In this document: positions 1 to 7,967 of the stretch, in pieces
Numbering within the stretch: position 1 is the first letter of the stretch
Layout of the letters: every line of letters begins with the position of its first letter
Assembly: GCF_018205975.1 (NCBI RefSeq)
Contig: NZ_CP073577.1
Location: 1,054,001-1,118,000 of the forward strand
DNA: 64,000 nt
Direction of reading: 5' to 3'
DNA from: Erythrobacter sp. JK5
GTDB lineage: Bacteria > Pseudomonadota > Alphaproteobacteria > Sphingomonadales > Sphingomonadaceae
Notes under the pieces: model-generated
Told to the model about the DNA's origin: nothing
Databases searched by the model: none
The model's input: the letters and a program-made list of their open reading frames with translations, nothing else
Made by a program: the position numbers and the translations under genes

Positions 1-8
1 AGGGCACT

Positions 9-98
9 CCAGTTGCACCTCAGGGCTGACGACACAGCCGTCTCTCGGCGGAAGACACCCCAAATCCGGCCTTCCGCCGAGAAAGGCACCCCAACTGG
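9..98. repeat. Nested inverted repeats upstream of the first operon
   Basis: An outer pair, CCAGTTG (9-15) and CAACTGG (92-98), encloses a perfect 12-base pair, TCTCGGCGGAAG (43-54) and CTTCCGCCGAGA (71-82), with a 16-base loop. No T-run follows, so a terminator for an upstream gene is not certain. It could equally be a leader structure or operator for the membrane-protein operon that starts at 119. Confidence 0.45.
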
Positions 99-118
99 AT
101 CGAACGAGAAAGAGACCG

Positions 119-523
119 ATGAGCTACCCTGAAGACCCCCACGGACCGCGCAGCTACGGCAGGATGCACCTTGTGCTGAGCCATGTCGCAGCGGTCTCGT
201 TCCTCGTCATGGTCTTGAGCAGGTTCGAAGTTATCCCGACTTCATTTGGCGTGATTGGCATCACGTTCGGCGTCCTCTCCCTGGTCGTGATGTTCACCAC
301 ACGCAACAGCGACGAATGGATCGCTTCCCTATGGTCGGCAGGCGCGAATGCGGGATTTTTTGCCGCCATGGCGTGGCTGCTGATCCTGCCGTTTGCCGAA
401 GGCGCCTACGATGGTCTGCTGGCCAACGAACGCCGACAGGATTTGCCCACTGACCTCGCCTCCTTTGTGGCGATGGGCGCATTTCTCGTCGCCTTTAATC
501 TCAAGCGGCTGAGAGGATACTGA
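119..523 (+). CDS. Four-helix membrane protein, paralogue 1 of 3
   Basis: A 134-residue protein that I do not recognise as a named family. Hydrophobic segments lie at about residues 17-35, 42-60, 74-93 and 112-128. The loop after the second helix carries RNSDEW (62-67), and an aromatic-rich helix (GFFAAMAWLL) follows. The same R-x-x-D-E-[WY] loop recurs in the next two genes, so the three are probably diverged tandem copies. It is followed after one base by the second copy and, further down, by a small XRE regulator, so this is likely a single operon. The inverted repeats at 9-98 lie just before the start. Function unknown; a role in the inner membrane is inferred from the helices only. Confidence 0.75.
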   Translation: MSYPEDPHGPRSYGRMHLVLSHVAAVSFLVMVLSRFEVIPTSFGVIGITFGVLSLVVMFTTRNSDEWIASLWSAGANAGFFAAMAWLLILPFAEGAYDGLLANERRQDLPTDLASFVAMGAFLVAFNLKRLRGY

Positions 524-524
524 C

Positions 525-1046
525 ATGACCGATGCTACACCCGTCTCGTCTCGCCAGAAAGCAGTCGATCGCTATCTCAGGGCCGGGAATATCGGAACGG
601 CGGCCGCAATCGCTTCTCCCGTCATTTACTTTGCGATGGTAAGCATTCTTGCAGATTGGAAAGAGGGCGATTCCGTTCTCCTGGTCTTGCTCCTCTTTCT
701 CGCGATCGTGGTCTATCTGATTTGCGAGGCATATTCGGTCTTTCACGTGTTCTTCCGCCGCAAGACGGACGAGTACACCCTGGCAATGTGGCATAGCGGA
801 ACGACCTTCGCGTTCTTCGCAGCCATGCTCTGGCTTATCCTTGGGCCATGGGTCGAGACAGGCGTCTACGTGTATCTGGATTTCGACGTATTCGAGAGCG
901 CTTCGGCGCGCGAGAACACGAGCTTCGAAGGCATCCTGGACGAGCCGGCCACTAGGGCCAGTGTTATCGAGCAATTCGCCACTCCGGTGATTCTGGCCGC
1001 GTTCTTTCTCGGCTTCCAATACAAGCGCTTCAAAGGAGCATATTGA
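525..1046 (+). CDS. Four-helix membrane protein, paralogue 2 of 3
   Basis: A 173-residue membrane protein with hydrophobic segments at about 24-43, 51-68, 93-110 and 149-165. It shares the post-helix-2 motif with its neighbours (RRKTDEY, 78-84), followed by an FFAAMLWLIL helix very like that of the first gene. It differs by an insertion of about 30 polar residues between helices 3 and 4 (about 115-145), which should face the periplasm or cytoplasm as one loop. Its stop codon overlaps the next start by one base (TGATG), so the genes are translationally coupled. No catalytic motif is visible, and no function can be assigned. Confidence 0.75.
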   Translation: MTDATPVSSRQKAVDRYLRAGNIGTAAAIASPVIYFAMVSILADWKEGDSVLLVLLLFLAIVVYLICEAYSVFHVFFRRKTDEYTLAMWHSGTTFAFFAAMLWLILGPWVETGVYVYLDFDVFESASARENTSFEGILDEPATRASVIEQFATPVILAAFFLGFQYKRFKGAY

Positions 1047-1498
1047 TGCCCTACGTTCCCAATGAGCCGGACACATATGAGCGCAGCAAGGTCTATCAGA
1101 CCATCTGGATCAGCGCGGCTGCGTCCATTCCGACATTCGCGAACACTTTCATCGGATGGGAAAACTTCCTGATGGCGATCCTGTTCGGAGCGAGCGTCGG
1201 CGGACTTATCGTCGCTTTCATGGCCAACCGGGCCGACGAATACTTTCAGGCCATGATCGGTACCGGGATGCGCTGGGTGATGCTGATCCTGGGGCTGTAT
1301 CTGTTCGCGATTTTCCTGCTCAACATCTCCGATATTTCGTTTTCAGCCGGTGCTGTCATGGCGGGCGGCATTGAGGGAGGATCCGGGGTATCCCCGCTGC
1401 GACATCTCTTGGACGCCAACGTGCTGGGCAAGGGATTGATGATCACATTCTACGCCGGATATGCCTTTGCCTGGAGCAAAGACTGGTGGGGCGGATAG
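1046..1498 (+). CDS. Membrane protein, paralogue 3 of 3
   Basis: A 150-residue membrane protein. I take ATG 1046 as the start because AAGGAG lies at 1033-1038 and the ATG overlaps the preceding TGA by one base; the in-frame TTG just before it is less likely. The motif NRADEY (61-66) matches the RxxDE[YW] loop of the two upstream genes, and three to four hydrophobic segments surround it. A glycine-rich loop (about 105-115) precedes the last helix. A gene for a compact XRE regulator begins 4 bases after it. Small membrane proteins are often paired with such regulators, which suggests that this operon regulates itself, but this is inference. Confidence 0.75.
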   Translation: MPYVPNEPDTYERSKVYQTIWISAAASIPTFANTFIGWENFLMAILFGASVGGLIVAFMANRADEYFQAMIGTGMRWVMLILGLYLFAIFLLNISDISFSAGAVMAGGIEGGSGVSPLRHLLDANVLGKGLMITFYAGYAFAWSKDWWGG

Positions 1499-1502
1499 GG
1501 AC

Positions 1503-1703
1503 GTGAAAAACCGCCTCAAGGTCCTGCGCGCCGAACGCGACTGGAGCCAGGCCGAACTGGCCGCGCGGCTCGACGTGTCGCGTCAGGCCGTGAACGCGAT
1601 CGAGACCGGAAAGCACGACCCCTCGCTCCCTCTGGCCTTTCGCATCGCCCGCCTGTTCGACATGGCGATTGAAGAGGTGTTCGATGACGGCGAAAACAGA
1701 TAA
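1503..1703 (+). CDS. Small XRE-family DNA-binding regulator
   Basis: A 66-residue protein that is almost entirely one helix-turn-helix domain. The fold is recognisable from LRAERDWSQAELAARL, the recognition part VSRQAVNAIETG and the closing PSLPLAFRIARLF. The start is GTG 1503, four bases after the preceding stop, with AGGGA just upstream at 1496-1500. This short type (YozG-like) usually binds DNA as a dimer and represses its own operon. Its position as the last gene after three related membrane proteins suggests it controls them. No effector domain is present, so the signal it responds to is unknown. Confidence 0.9.
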   Translation: MKNRLKVLRAERDWSQAELAARLDVSRQAVNAIETGKHDPSLPLAFRIARLFDMAIEEVFDDGENR

Positions 1704-1767
1704 CCCACTCCCGTTCAACCTTCCGAAAAGCTTCCGCCCCTAATCAGCCCCCCGAAAGGATCGCTTC

Positions 1768-2679
1768 ATGAAATTCTCGAAAGTTCTCACGCTGACATCG
1801 GCCCTCAGCCTCGCGCTGTTGGCCGCCAATCCGGTGCTCGCCGACGACCACGCCGCGCACGAGGCCGCGGCTGCGGTCGCCAAAGGCCCGGCACTGTGGA
1901 AGGTCGCAGACGAGGACACCACCATCTACCTGTTCGGGACGATCCATGCCTTGCCCAAGGAAATCGAGTGGTACGATGCCGAAATCGCCGAGGCGCTGAC
2001 GGCGTCCGACACGATCGTGACGGAGATCAAGCTCGACAAGCAAAGCGAGGCCGCGATGCAGCAGCTGGCGATCGCCAAGGGCCTGCTGCCGCCGGACACC
2101 ACCCTGCGCTCGCTGCTCGATGACGATCAGACCGCCACTTACGAAGCGGCGATGACCAAGCTGGGGCTGCCTACGGAAGCCTTCGACCGGCTCGAACCGT
2201 GGATGGCGGCGCTGTCGCTGACGATGCTGCCGCTGATGCAGCAGGGCTATTCCCCAGATAGCGGTGTCGACAAGGTGCTGATCCAGAAAGCGGGAGACAA
2301 GTCGCAGGACGCGCTCGAAACCGCCGAATTCCAGATCGCGATCTTCGACGAGATGGCGCAGGACGCGCAGATCGCATTCATGATCGAAGCCGCCGAAGGG
2401 ATCGACGAGGTCAAGCCGATGCTCGACAGGATGGTCGAAGTGTGGGTCAAGGGCGATGCTGATACCCTTGCCGAATTCATGAACGAGAACATGGACGATC
2501 CGATGGTCGCGGAAAAGCTGCTGTTCGAGCGCAACCGCAACTGGGCCGAATGGATCGATACGCGGCTCGATTCGCCCGGCACCATCTTCATGGCGGTCGG
2601 CGCGGGTCACCTGGCAGGCGAAAAGAGCGTGCAGGATTACCTCGCCGAACGCGGGATCGAAACGATCCGAGTCCAGTAG
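1768..2679 (+). CDS. TraB/GumN family protein, periplasmic
   Basis: A 303-residue protein of the TraB/GumN family. Residues 1-25 form a Sec signal peptide ending in a PVLA-DD type cleavage site, so the mature protein should be periplasmic. The family signature is clear: FGTIHALP (56-63) near the start, and GAGHLAG near the C-terminus, supplying the conserved Gly-x-x-His pair. TraB-like proteins resemble the Tiki/PrgY metalloprotease superfamily, but a defined substrate is not known for the bacterial members. The next gene encodes a second, diverged member starting 15 bases later, so the two are probably co-transcribed. Confidence 0.9.
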   Translation: MKFSKVLTLTSALSLALLAANPVLADDHAAHEAAAAVAKGPALWKVADEDTTIYLFGTIHALPKEIEWYDAEIAEALTASDTIVTEIKLDKQSEAAMQQLAIAKGLLPPDTTLRSLLDDDQTATYEAAMTKLGLPTEAFDRLEPWMAALSLTMLPLMQQGYSPDSGVDKVLIQKAGDKSQDALETAEFQIAIFDEMAQDAQIAFMIEAAEGIDEVKPMLDRMVEVWVKGDADTLAEFMNENMDDPMVAEKLLFERNRNWAEWIDTRLDSPGTIFMAVGAGHLAGEKSVQDYLAERGIETIRVQ

Positions 2680-2694
2680 GCGGCAGACCCAATC

Positions 2695-3630
2695 GTGACC
2701 CCGGCGCCCGCCAGCATCCTCGAGCGGCTCCTGATGGGCTGCAGGACGTTGCCGGCGGCGCGCTGGTGGACGCTGGCGGCGCCACTGTTGCTCGCTGCCT
2801 GCGACGATGATCCCGCGCCCGAAGGGCCGCCACCCAGCCCGCTGCTGTTGCAGATCACGTCGGAAGACGGCGCTGTCGAAGGATGGATGCTCGGCACAAT
2901 CCATGCGCTGCCCGACGACGTCGAGTGGCGCACTCCGGCGATCGAGCGCGTGATCGGCGATGCCGATCTGCTCGCAGTCGAGGTCGCCAATCTCGAAGAC
3001 CGCGAGGCGATCTCCGCGATCTTTGCCGAGCTGTCGCGCTCGACCGGATTGCCCGATATCGTCCAACGCCTCCCGCCGAGCCAGCGCGCCGACCTCGCCG
3101 ACCTGATTTCGCGCGCCGGTTTCACCCGCGAGCATCTCGGCACCACCGAGACCTGGGCAGTGGCATTGCTGCTGGCGCAGGTGGATGCGCAGGGCAAACC
3201 GGAAAACGGGGTCGATCGGCAGCTGATCCGCGCATTCACCGACCGCGAAGTGCGTGAACTCGAAGGCGCGGCGCGGCAATTGACGATCTTCGACACCCTG
3301 CCCGAAAACGACCAGCGCGACCTGCTGGCAGGTGTGGTCGAGGAATCCTCGGATCAGCGCGACAATCCGGGGCGGCTGCGCGATGCGTGGCTTGCCGGCG
3401 ACGTCGCCATCCTCGAAGAGGCGACCACGACCGGGATCATGGCCGATCGGGAGCTGCGCGAGGCCTTGCTGGTGGAGCGCAACCGCGACTGGGCCGCCCA
3501 GCTTGCGGCGTTGCTGCGCGCCCGCGAACGCCCGCTGATCGCGGTCGGCGCGGCGCATCTCGTCGGCCCCGACAGCGTGGCCGCGATGCTCGAACAGCGC
3601 GGCTACACGGTTACGCGAGTCGGCCGATAG
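2695..3630 (+). CDS. TraB/GumN family lipoprotein
   Basis: A 311-residue paralogue of the preceding protein. It has [13 protein letters not shown] near residue 65 and the matching C-terminal GAAHLVG. Its N-terminus is different: a hydrophobic stretch ending in LLLAAC fits a lipobox, so it is likely a lipid-anchored form. GTG 2695 gives a long n-region; an in-frame ATG at 2734, 23 residues before the lipobox cysteine, may be the true start. Together the two genes give one soluble periplasmic and one membrane-tethered TraB-like protein. Confidence 0.87.
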   Translation: MTPAPASILERLLMGCRTLPAARWWTLAAPLLLAACDDDPAPEGPPPSPLLLQITSEDGAVEGWMLGTIHALPDDVEWRTPAIERVIGDADLLAVEVANLEDREAISAIFAELSRSTGLPDIVQRLPPSQRADLADLISRAGFTREHLGTTETWAVALLLAQVDAQGKPENGVDRQLIRAFTDREVRELEGAARQLTIFDTLPENDQRDLLAGVVEESSDQRDNPGRLRDAWLAGDVAILEEATTTGIMADRELREALLVERNRDWAAQLAALLRARERPLIAVGAAHLVGPDSVAAMLEQRGYTVTRVGR

Positions 3631-3745
3631 GCCTTGCCATTACGGCCCGCCCGCTGTAACGGCCCGCGCTTCGGCGCTCTGGTCATCCCTGGAGGCGGCG
3701 CGCCGCCAAAGACGTTTCAATCACACGCATTCGAAAGGTAGCATT

Positions 3746-4429
3746 ATGAGCGACGCTCTGACCCTGCCGGCCGAAGCGCGCGAACGGGCCGGCAAGGGAG
3801 CCGCCCGATCACTTCGCCGCGAAGGTCGGATCCCCGCTGTCATTTATGGCGGCAAGGAAGAACCCACCCCGATCCACGTCGAGGAAAAGGAACTGGTCCG
3901 TCAGCTGATGACCGGCCACTTCATGAACTCGATCGTCGAAATCGAGATCGACGGAAAGAGCGTGCGCACGCTGCCCAAGGACGTGGCGCTGCACCCTGTG
4001 ACCGATCGCCCGCTCCATGCCGACTTCTTCCGCCTCGCCAAGGGCGGGAAGATCGAAGTCAGCGTGCCGGTCGTATTCTGCAACGAGGAAGAATCTCCCG
4101 GCCTGAAAAAGGGCGGCGTTCTCAACGTGGTGCGCCACGAGATCGAACTGATCTGCGAGAACGACAAGATCCCCGGCGAAATCGAGATCGATGTCACCGG
4201 CAAGGAAGTCGGCGATTCGATCCACATCAGCGAGATCCAGCTGCCAGAAGGTTCGGCGAGCGCGATCACCGATCGCGACTACACCATCGCCACGCTGGTT
4301 GCTCCGTCCGCCCTGAAGAAGAGCGAAGATGAAGCGGCCGACGAGGAAGAGGTCGCAGCCGACGAAGTCGAAGCCACCGAGCAGACCGACGACGCAGACG
4401 GCGAAGATGAAGGCGGCGACGGCGAATAG
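3746..4429 (+). CDS. rplY: 50S ribosomal protein L25/Ctc
   Basis: This 227-residue protein is the long CTC form of ribosomal protein L25, which binds 5S rRNA in the large subunit. The N-terminal L25 domain is seen in [16 protein letters not shown] and [12 protein letters not shown] (about 1-95), followed by the CTC beta domain (VPVVF through [11 protein letters not shown]). The last 35 residues or so are a strongly acidic Glu/Asp tail, common in alphaproteobacterial versions. It is followed by a hairpin terminator and then pth, the usual gene order in this class. Confidence 0.97.
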   Translation: MSDALTLPAEARERAGKGAARSLRREGRIPAVIYGGKEEPTPIHVEEKELVRQLMTGHFMNSIVEIEIDGKSVRTLPKDVALHPVTDRPLHADFFRLAKGGKIEVSVPVVFCNEEESPGLKKGGVLNVVRHEIELICENDKIPGEIEIDVTGKEVGDSIHISEIQLPEGSASAITDRDYTIATLVAPSALKKSEDEAADEEEVAADEVEATEQTDDADGEDEGGDGE

Positions 4430-4461
4430 TTGGCGCCGCTTCCCGATTGCAAGATCACCAG

Positions 4462-4494
4462 AACACCGGGCCCGATGGGTCCGGTGTTTTGTTT
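4462..4494 (+). terminator. Rho-independent terminator after rplY
   Basis: AACACCGGGCCC (4462-4473) pairs with GGGTCCGGTGTT (about 4477-4488) with one G-T wobble and a very short loop, followed by TTGTTTTG. It lies 32 bases after the rplY stop and before pth, so pth probably has its own promoter or relies on read-through. Confidence 0.8.
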
Positions 4495-4521
4495 TGTGCG
4501 CAGTGCGACTAGAGGCGCCTC

Positions 4522-5088
4522 ATGCAGATTTGGGTCGGCCTCGGAAATCCTGGACCGCGTTATGCGCTGCACCGGCACAATGTCGGGTTCATGGCGCTCG
4601 ACGTGATTGCGGACATGCACGGTTTCGGACCGGTGCAGAAGAAGTTCGCCGGCTGGGTCCAGGAAGGCCGGATTGGGCGCGAGAAGATCTTGCTGCTGAA
4701 GCCGGCGACCTTCATGAACGAAAGCGGCCGCAGCGTCGGTGAGGCATTGCGGTTCTACAAGCTCGATACCGGTCCATTGACTGTGTTCCACGACGAGCTC
4801 GACCTCGCGCCGTTCAAGGTCAAGGTGAAGCAGGGCGGCGGCACCGCCGGACACAACGGACTGCGCTCGATCGACCAGTATCTCGGCCCCGATTTCCGCC
4901 GGGTGCGGATCGGCATCGGCCATCCCGGCCACAAGGACCGGGTAACCGGGCACGTGCTCGGCAATTACGCCAAGGCCGAACAGGATGATCTGGCGACAAT
5001 GCTCGGCGCGATCGGTGCCGAAGCGGACTGGCTGGCACAGGGCGACGATCCCCGCTTCATGAGCGACGTGGCGCTGCGCCAGCAATGA
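4522..5088 (+). CDS. pth: Peptidyl-tRNA hydrolase
   Basis: A 188-residue cytoplasmic enzyme that releases peptides from prematurely dropped peptidyl-tRNA. Family hallmarks are visible in order: GLGNPGPRYALHRHNVGF near the N-terminus with the catalytic His, LLKPATFMNESG, and HDELDLAPFKVKVKQGGG followed by GHNGLRSI. Length is normal for the bacterial family. The rplY-pth pairing is conserved in many bacteria. Its stop overlaps the next start in an ATGA tetranucleotide, so the downstream CPBP protein is translationally coupled to it. Confidence 0.97.
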   Translation: MQIWVGLGNPGPRYALHRHNVGFMALDVIADMHGFGPVQKKFAGWVQEGRIGREKILLLKPATFMNESGRSVGEALRFYKLDTGPLTVFHDELDLAPFKVKVKQGGGTAGHNGLRSIDQYLGPDFRRVRIGIGHPGHKDRVTGHVLGNYAKAEQDDLATMLGAIGAEADWLAQGDDPRFMSDVALRQQ

Positions 5089-5726
5089 GCGATGACGATC
5101 ACGAAGAGACGCTGAGCGTTGTGCAGGTGCTCACGCTCATGGCGCTTCAGACCGCGCTGTTGGGCGCGTTCGGATGGGCGCTGTGGTGGTTTTCGGGGCG
5201 GGAACTTGGCGATTTCGTCGGGATCGATGTCTACCAGGTGACGATCGGACTTGCGATCGGGGCAGCGCTGATCGTCGTCATCGGCGGCTTCTTCTACGGC
5301 TTCCCGCGCATCGCGGAACAGCTCGTGCGGGCGCAGGGCGAAAATCTGAAGTTCCTCGAAAACCGCCTGTCGCTGGGCGCGATCGTGCTGATCTCGATCG
5401 GCGCGGGGGTCGGCGAAGAAGCTCTGTTTCGCGGCGGCCTGCAGACCCTCGCGGGCGATTACATGGCCATGCCGCTCGCCATCGCCGCCAGCTCGGTGCT
5501 GTTTGCGCTGGTCCACCTTGCCAGGCCGCTGATCAGCGTCCTGATCTTCGTGATCGGTTGCGTTTTCGGCGTGCTGTACTGGCAGACCGGCAGCCTGCTC
5601 GCGGTGATGATCGGCCACGCGGTCTACGATGTTTTCGCGCTGTGGTATGTCCAGCGCGAACTGCACCGGATCGGCTATTTCACCGAAAATGCCGAGCGGA
5701 TGGACGAGGTTGCCGCGAGCGAATAG
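5085..5726 (+). CDS. CPBP (Abi) family intramembrane metalloprotease
   Basis: A 213-residue multi-pass membrane protein of the CPBP/CAAX-protease-like family. Motif 1 is GEEALFRGGL (the EExxxR type), motif 2 is FALVHLARP with its His, and a third conserved region (MIGHAVYDVF) supplies the last His and an Asp. About six hydrophobic segments span the protein. Such proteins cleave membrane substrates or act in bacteriocin immunity or maturation; here the coupling to pth gives no hint of the substrate. The start overlaps the pth stop (ATGA). Confidence 0.88.
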   Translation: MSDDDHEETLSVVQVLTLMALQTALLGAFGWALWWFSGRELGDFVGIDVYQVTIGLAIGAALIVVIGGFFYGFPRIAEQLVRAQGENLKFLENRLSLGAIVLISIGAGVGEEALFRGGLQTLAGDYMAMPLAIAASSVLFALVHLARPLISVLIFVIGCVFGVLYWQTGSLLAVMIGHAVYDVFALWYVQRELHRIGYFTENAERMDEVAASE

Positions 5727-5757
5727 GCTGGCGGCACGTTACAAGGAGCCCCGCTCG

Positions 5758-6750
5758 ATGCCCGACCTCAACCGCCGCGCCCTGCTGGCCGGAGCCGCCG
5801 CCACCGGCGCGCTCGCCGCGACCGCCAGCCTCGCGCAGCCCGACACGCTGACCGCCACGCCCGATCTTTCGGGCAGGAGCATCCTCATCACCGGCTGTTC
5901 GAGCGGGTTCGGCAGGCTGATGGCGGAACACTTCGCCAGGATGGGCGCAACGGTGTTTGCGACCATGCGCGGCACACCGCGCCCCGAAGCCGCCGAGCTG
6001 GTGCAGATCGCCGAACGCGACGGGTTGGACCTGCACGTGCTCCGGCTCGACGTCACCCGGCAGGACGAAGTCGACGAGGCGGTGGCGCAGGCGGAGCGGA
6101 TCGCCGGCGGCGCGATCGACGTGCTGGTCAACAATGCCGGGATCTCGTTCGGCGGACCGATCGAAATCCAGGATATGGAGGCGACCCGGCTCACCTTCGA
6201 CACCAACGTCTTCGGCCCGCACCGCATGGCGCGCGCGGTCCTGCCCGCGATGCGCGCAGCGAAATCGGGGCTGATCGTCAACATCTCCTCGCAGCTCGGC
6301 CGCGTCATCGCCCCGTCCTATGGCCAGTATTCGCCGACCAAGTTCGCGCTCGAAGCCATGAGCGAAGGTCTCGCCTACGAACTGGTCCCGCACGAGATCG
6401 ACGTGACGGTGATCGAACCCGGCGGCTATCCGACGATGATCTGGAAGAACGCCAACGCAAACAGTCTCGAACTGGTGGCACGCGCCGATCAGAAGCACCT
6501 TTCGGGCTACCCGGAACTGGTCGAACGGCTCGGCACGCGGACCGGTGGCGGCACGACCGATCCGATGGATGTGCCGCGCGCCATCGCGCAGGTGATCGCC
6601 ATGACGCCGGGCACGCGCCCGCTCCGCCGTCCGGTCCACCCCGGTCCCAAGCCGCAGATCCCGATCAACGAGCTGACTGCCAAGGTCCAGGTCGATTGGC
6701 TCGGAAACTCTGCCTTCGGCCCGTGGGTAAAGGCGGTGCACAACGCCTGA
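5758..6750 (+). CDS. Short-chain dehydrogenase with Tat signal
   Basis: A 330-residue SDR-family oxidoreductase. ATG 5758 is preceded by CAAGGAG (5742-5748). The first 25 residues (NRRALLAGAAATGALAA) look like a twin-arginine signal, which would export a folded cofactor-loaded enzyme. The Rossmann glycine motif GCSSGFG, the NNAG motif, the catalytic Ser (NISS) and YGQYSPTK with the Tyr-x-x-x-Lys pair are all present, so it should be active with NAD(P)H. An exported SDR is unusual, because nicotinamide cofactors are scarce in the periplasm; the substrate is unknown. Confidence 0.88.
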   Translation: MPDLNRRALLAGAAATGALAATASLAQPDTLTATPDLSGRSILITGCSSGFGRLMAEHFARMGATVFATMRGTPRPEAAELVQIAERDGLDLHVLRLDVTRQDEVDEAVAQAERIAGGAIDVLVNNAGISFGGPIEIQDMEATRLTFDTNVFGPHRMARAVLPAMRAAKSGLIVNISSQLGRVIAPSYGQYSPTKFALEAMSEGLAYELVPHEIDVTVIEPGGYPTMIWKNANANSLELVARADQKHLSGYPELVERLGTRTGGGTTDPMDVPRAIAQVIAMTPGTRPLRRPVHPGPKPQIPINELTAKVQVDWLGNSAFGPWVKAVHNA

Positions 6751-6823
6751 CATGCGCGCCGGGCTGGCCTTACGCACAACCGCCCGCTAAGGGCCGCGGC
6801 CTGACACAATTTCGGAGTTTCCG

Positions 6824-7924
6824 ATGGGTTTTCGTTGCGGGATTGTCGGCCTGCCCAATGTCGGCAAGTCCACCCTCTTTAATGCACTCACCGAAACGCA
6901 GGCCGCGCAGGCTGCGAACTATCCGTTCTGCACGATCGAGCCGAATGTCGGGCAGGTCGCGGTGCCGGACGAGCGGCTCGACAAGATTGCCGCGATTGCC
7001 AAGAGCGCAAAGGTCGTCGCGACGCAGCTCGCCTTCGTGGACATTGCCGGCCTCGTGAAAGGGGCGAGCCAGGGCGAAGGGCTCGGCAACCAGTTCCTCG
7101 GCAACATTCGCGAGGTCGATGCGATCGTCCACGTGCTGCGTTGCTTCGAGGATGACGACATCCAGCACGTCTCGAACACGGTCGATCCGATCGCCGATGC
7201 CGAAGTGGTCGAAACCGAGCTGATGCTGGCCGATCTCGAAAGCCTCGAAAAGCGCGTCTCGAACGCGGAAAAGCGCGCGACGGCGGGCGACAAGGAAGCG
7301 AAGATAACCGCCAGCGTGCTGGGGCAAGCGCTCGAACTGCTGCGCGACGGCAAGCCTGCGCGGCTGACCGAGCCCAAGGACGACGAGGAAGCGCGGGTCC
7401 TGAAACAGGCCCAGCTGCTGACCGCCAAGCCGGTGCTGTATGTCTGCAACGTCGCCGAGGAAGACGCGGCAGAGGGTAACGCGCTGTCGGCCAAGGTGTT
7501 CGCCAAGGCAGAGTCGGAAGGCGCGCAGGCGGTGGTGGTCTCCGCCGCAATCGAAGCCGAGCTGGTCGCGATGCCACCCGAAGATCGCGCGGAGTATCTC
7601 ACCGAGCTCGGGCTGGAGGAAAGCGGCCTCGCCCGCGTGATCCGCGCCGGATACAAGCTGCTGGGCCTCAACACCTTCTTCACCGCCGGGCCCAAGGAAG
7701 CGCGCGCCTGGACCTTCCCGGCAGGCGCCAAGGCCCCGCAGGCGGCCGGCGAGATCCACACCGATTTCGAGAAGGGCTTCATCCGCGCCGAGACGATCGC
7801 CTACGACGACTACGTTGCGCTGGGCGGCGAAGCGGCGGCGCGCGAGGCGGGCAAGCTGCGGCAGGAGGGCAAGGAATACCTCGTGCAGGACGGCGACGTG
7901 ATGCTGTTCAAGTTCAACGTCTGA
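6824..7924 (+). CDS. ychF: Redox-regulated ATPase/GTPase YchF
   Basis: A 366-residue OBG-family P-loop protein. Walker A is GLPNVGKSTLFN near residue 10, the switch region is DIAGLVKGASQGEGLGNQFL, and the C-terminal TGS-like domain ends in AKGFIRAE-type sequence (EKGFIRAETIAYDDY) and VQDGDVMLFKFNV. YchF hydrolyses ATP in preference to GTP and associates with ribosomes and stress responses. Length and sequence are typical. It has a weak GGAG ribosome site about 8 bases upstream and looks monocistronic. Confidence 0.97.
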   Translation: MGFRCGIVGLPNVGKSTLFNALTETQAAQAANYPFCTIEPNVGQVAVPDERLDKIAAIAKSAKVVATQLAFVDIAGLVKGASQGEGLGNQFLGNIREVDAIVHVLRCFEDDDIQHVSNTVDPIADAEVVETELMLADLESLEKRVSNAEKRATAGDKEAKITASVLGQALELLRDGKPARLTEPKDDEEARVLKQAQLLTAKPVLYVCNVAEEDAAEGNALSAKVFAKAESEGAQAVVVSAAIEAELVAMPPEDRAEYLTELGLEESGLARVIRAGYKLLGLNTFFTAGPKEARAWTFPAGAKAPQAAGEIHTDFEKGFIRAETIAYDDYVALGGEAAAREAGKLRQEGKEYLVQDGDVMLFKFNV

Positions 7925-7947
7925 GAGCCAACGGCACGCCCCTTGAT

Positions 7948-7966
7948 TATACCCTGGGGGGGTATA
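7948..7966. promoter_or_regulatory. CsoR/CstR/FrmR-type operator
   Basis: The 19-base element TATACCCTGGGGGGGTATA has TATACC and GGTATA arms around a C/G tract, the architecture known for operators of the CsoR-RcnR-FrmR-CstR repressor family. It ends one base before the ATG at 7968, so a bound repressor would cover the ribosome site; the seven-G run itself may serve as the Shine-Dalgarno sequence. No gene for such a repressor lies in the window. Confidence 0.6.
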
Positions 7967-7967
7967 T

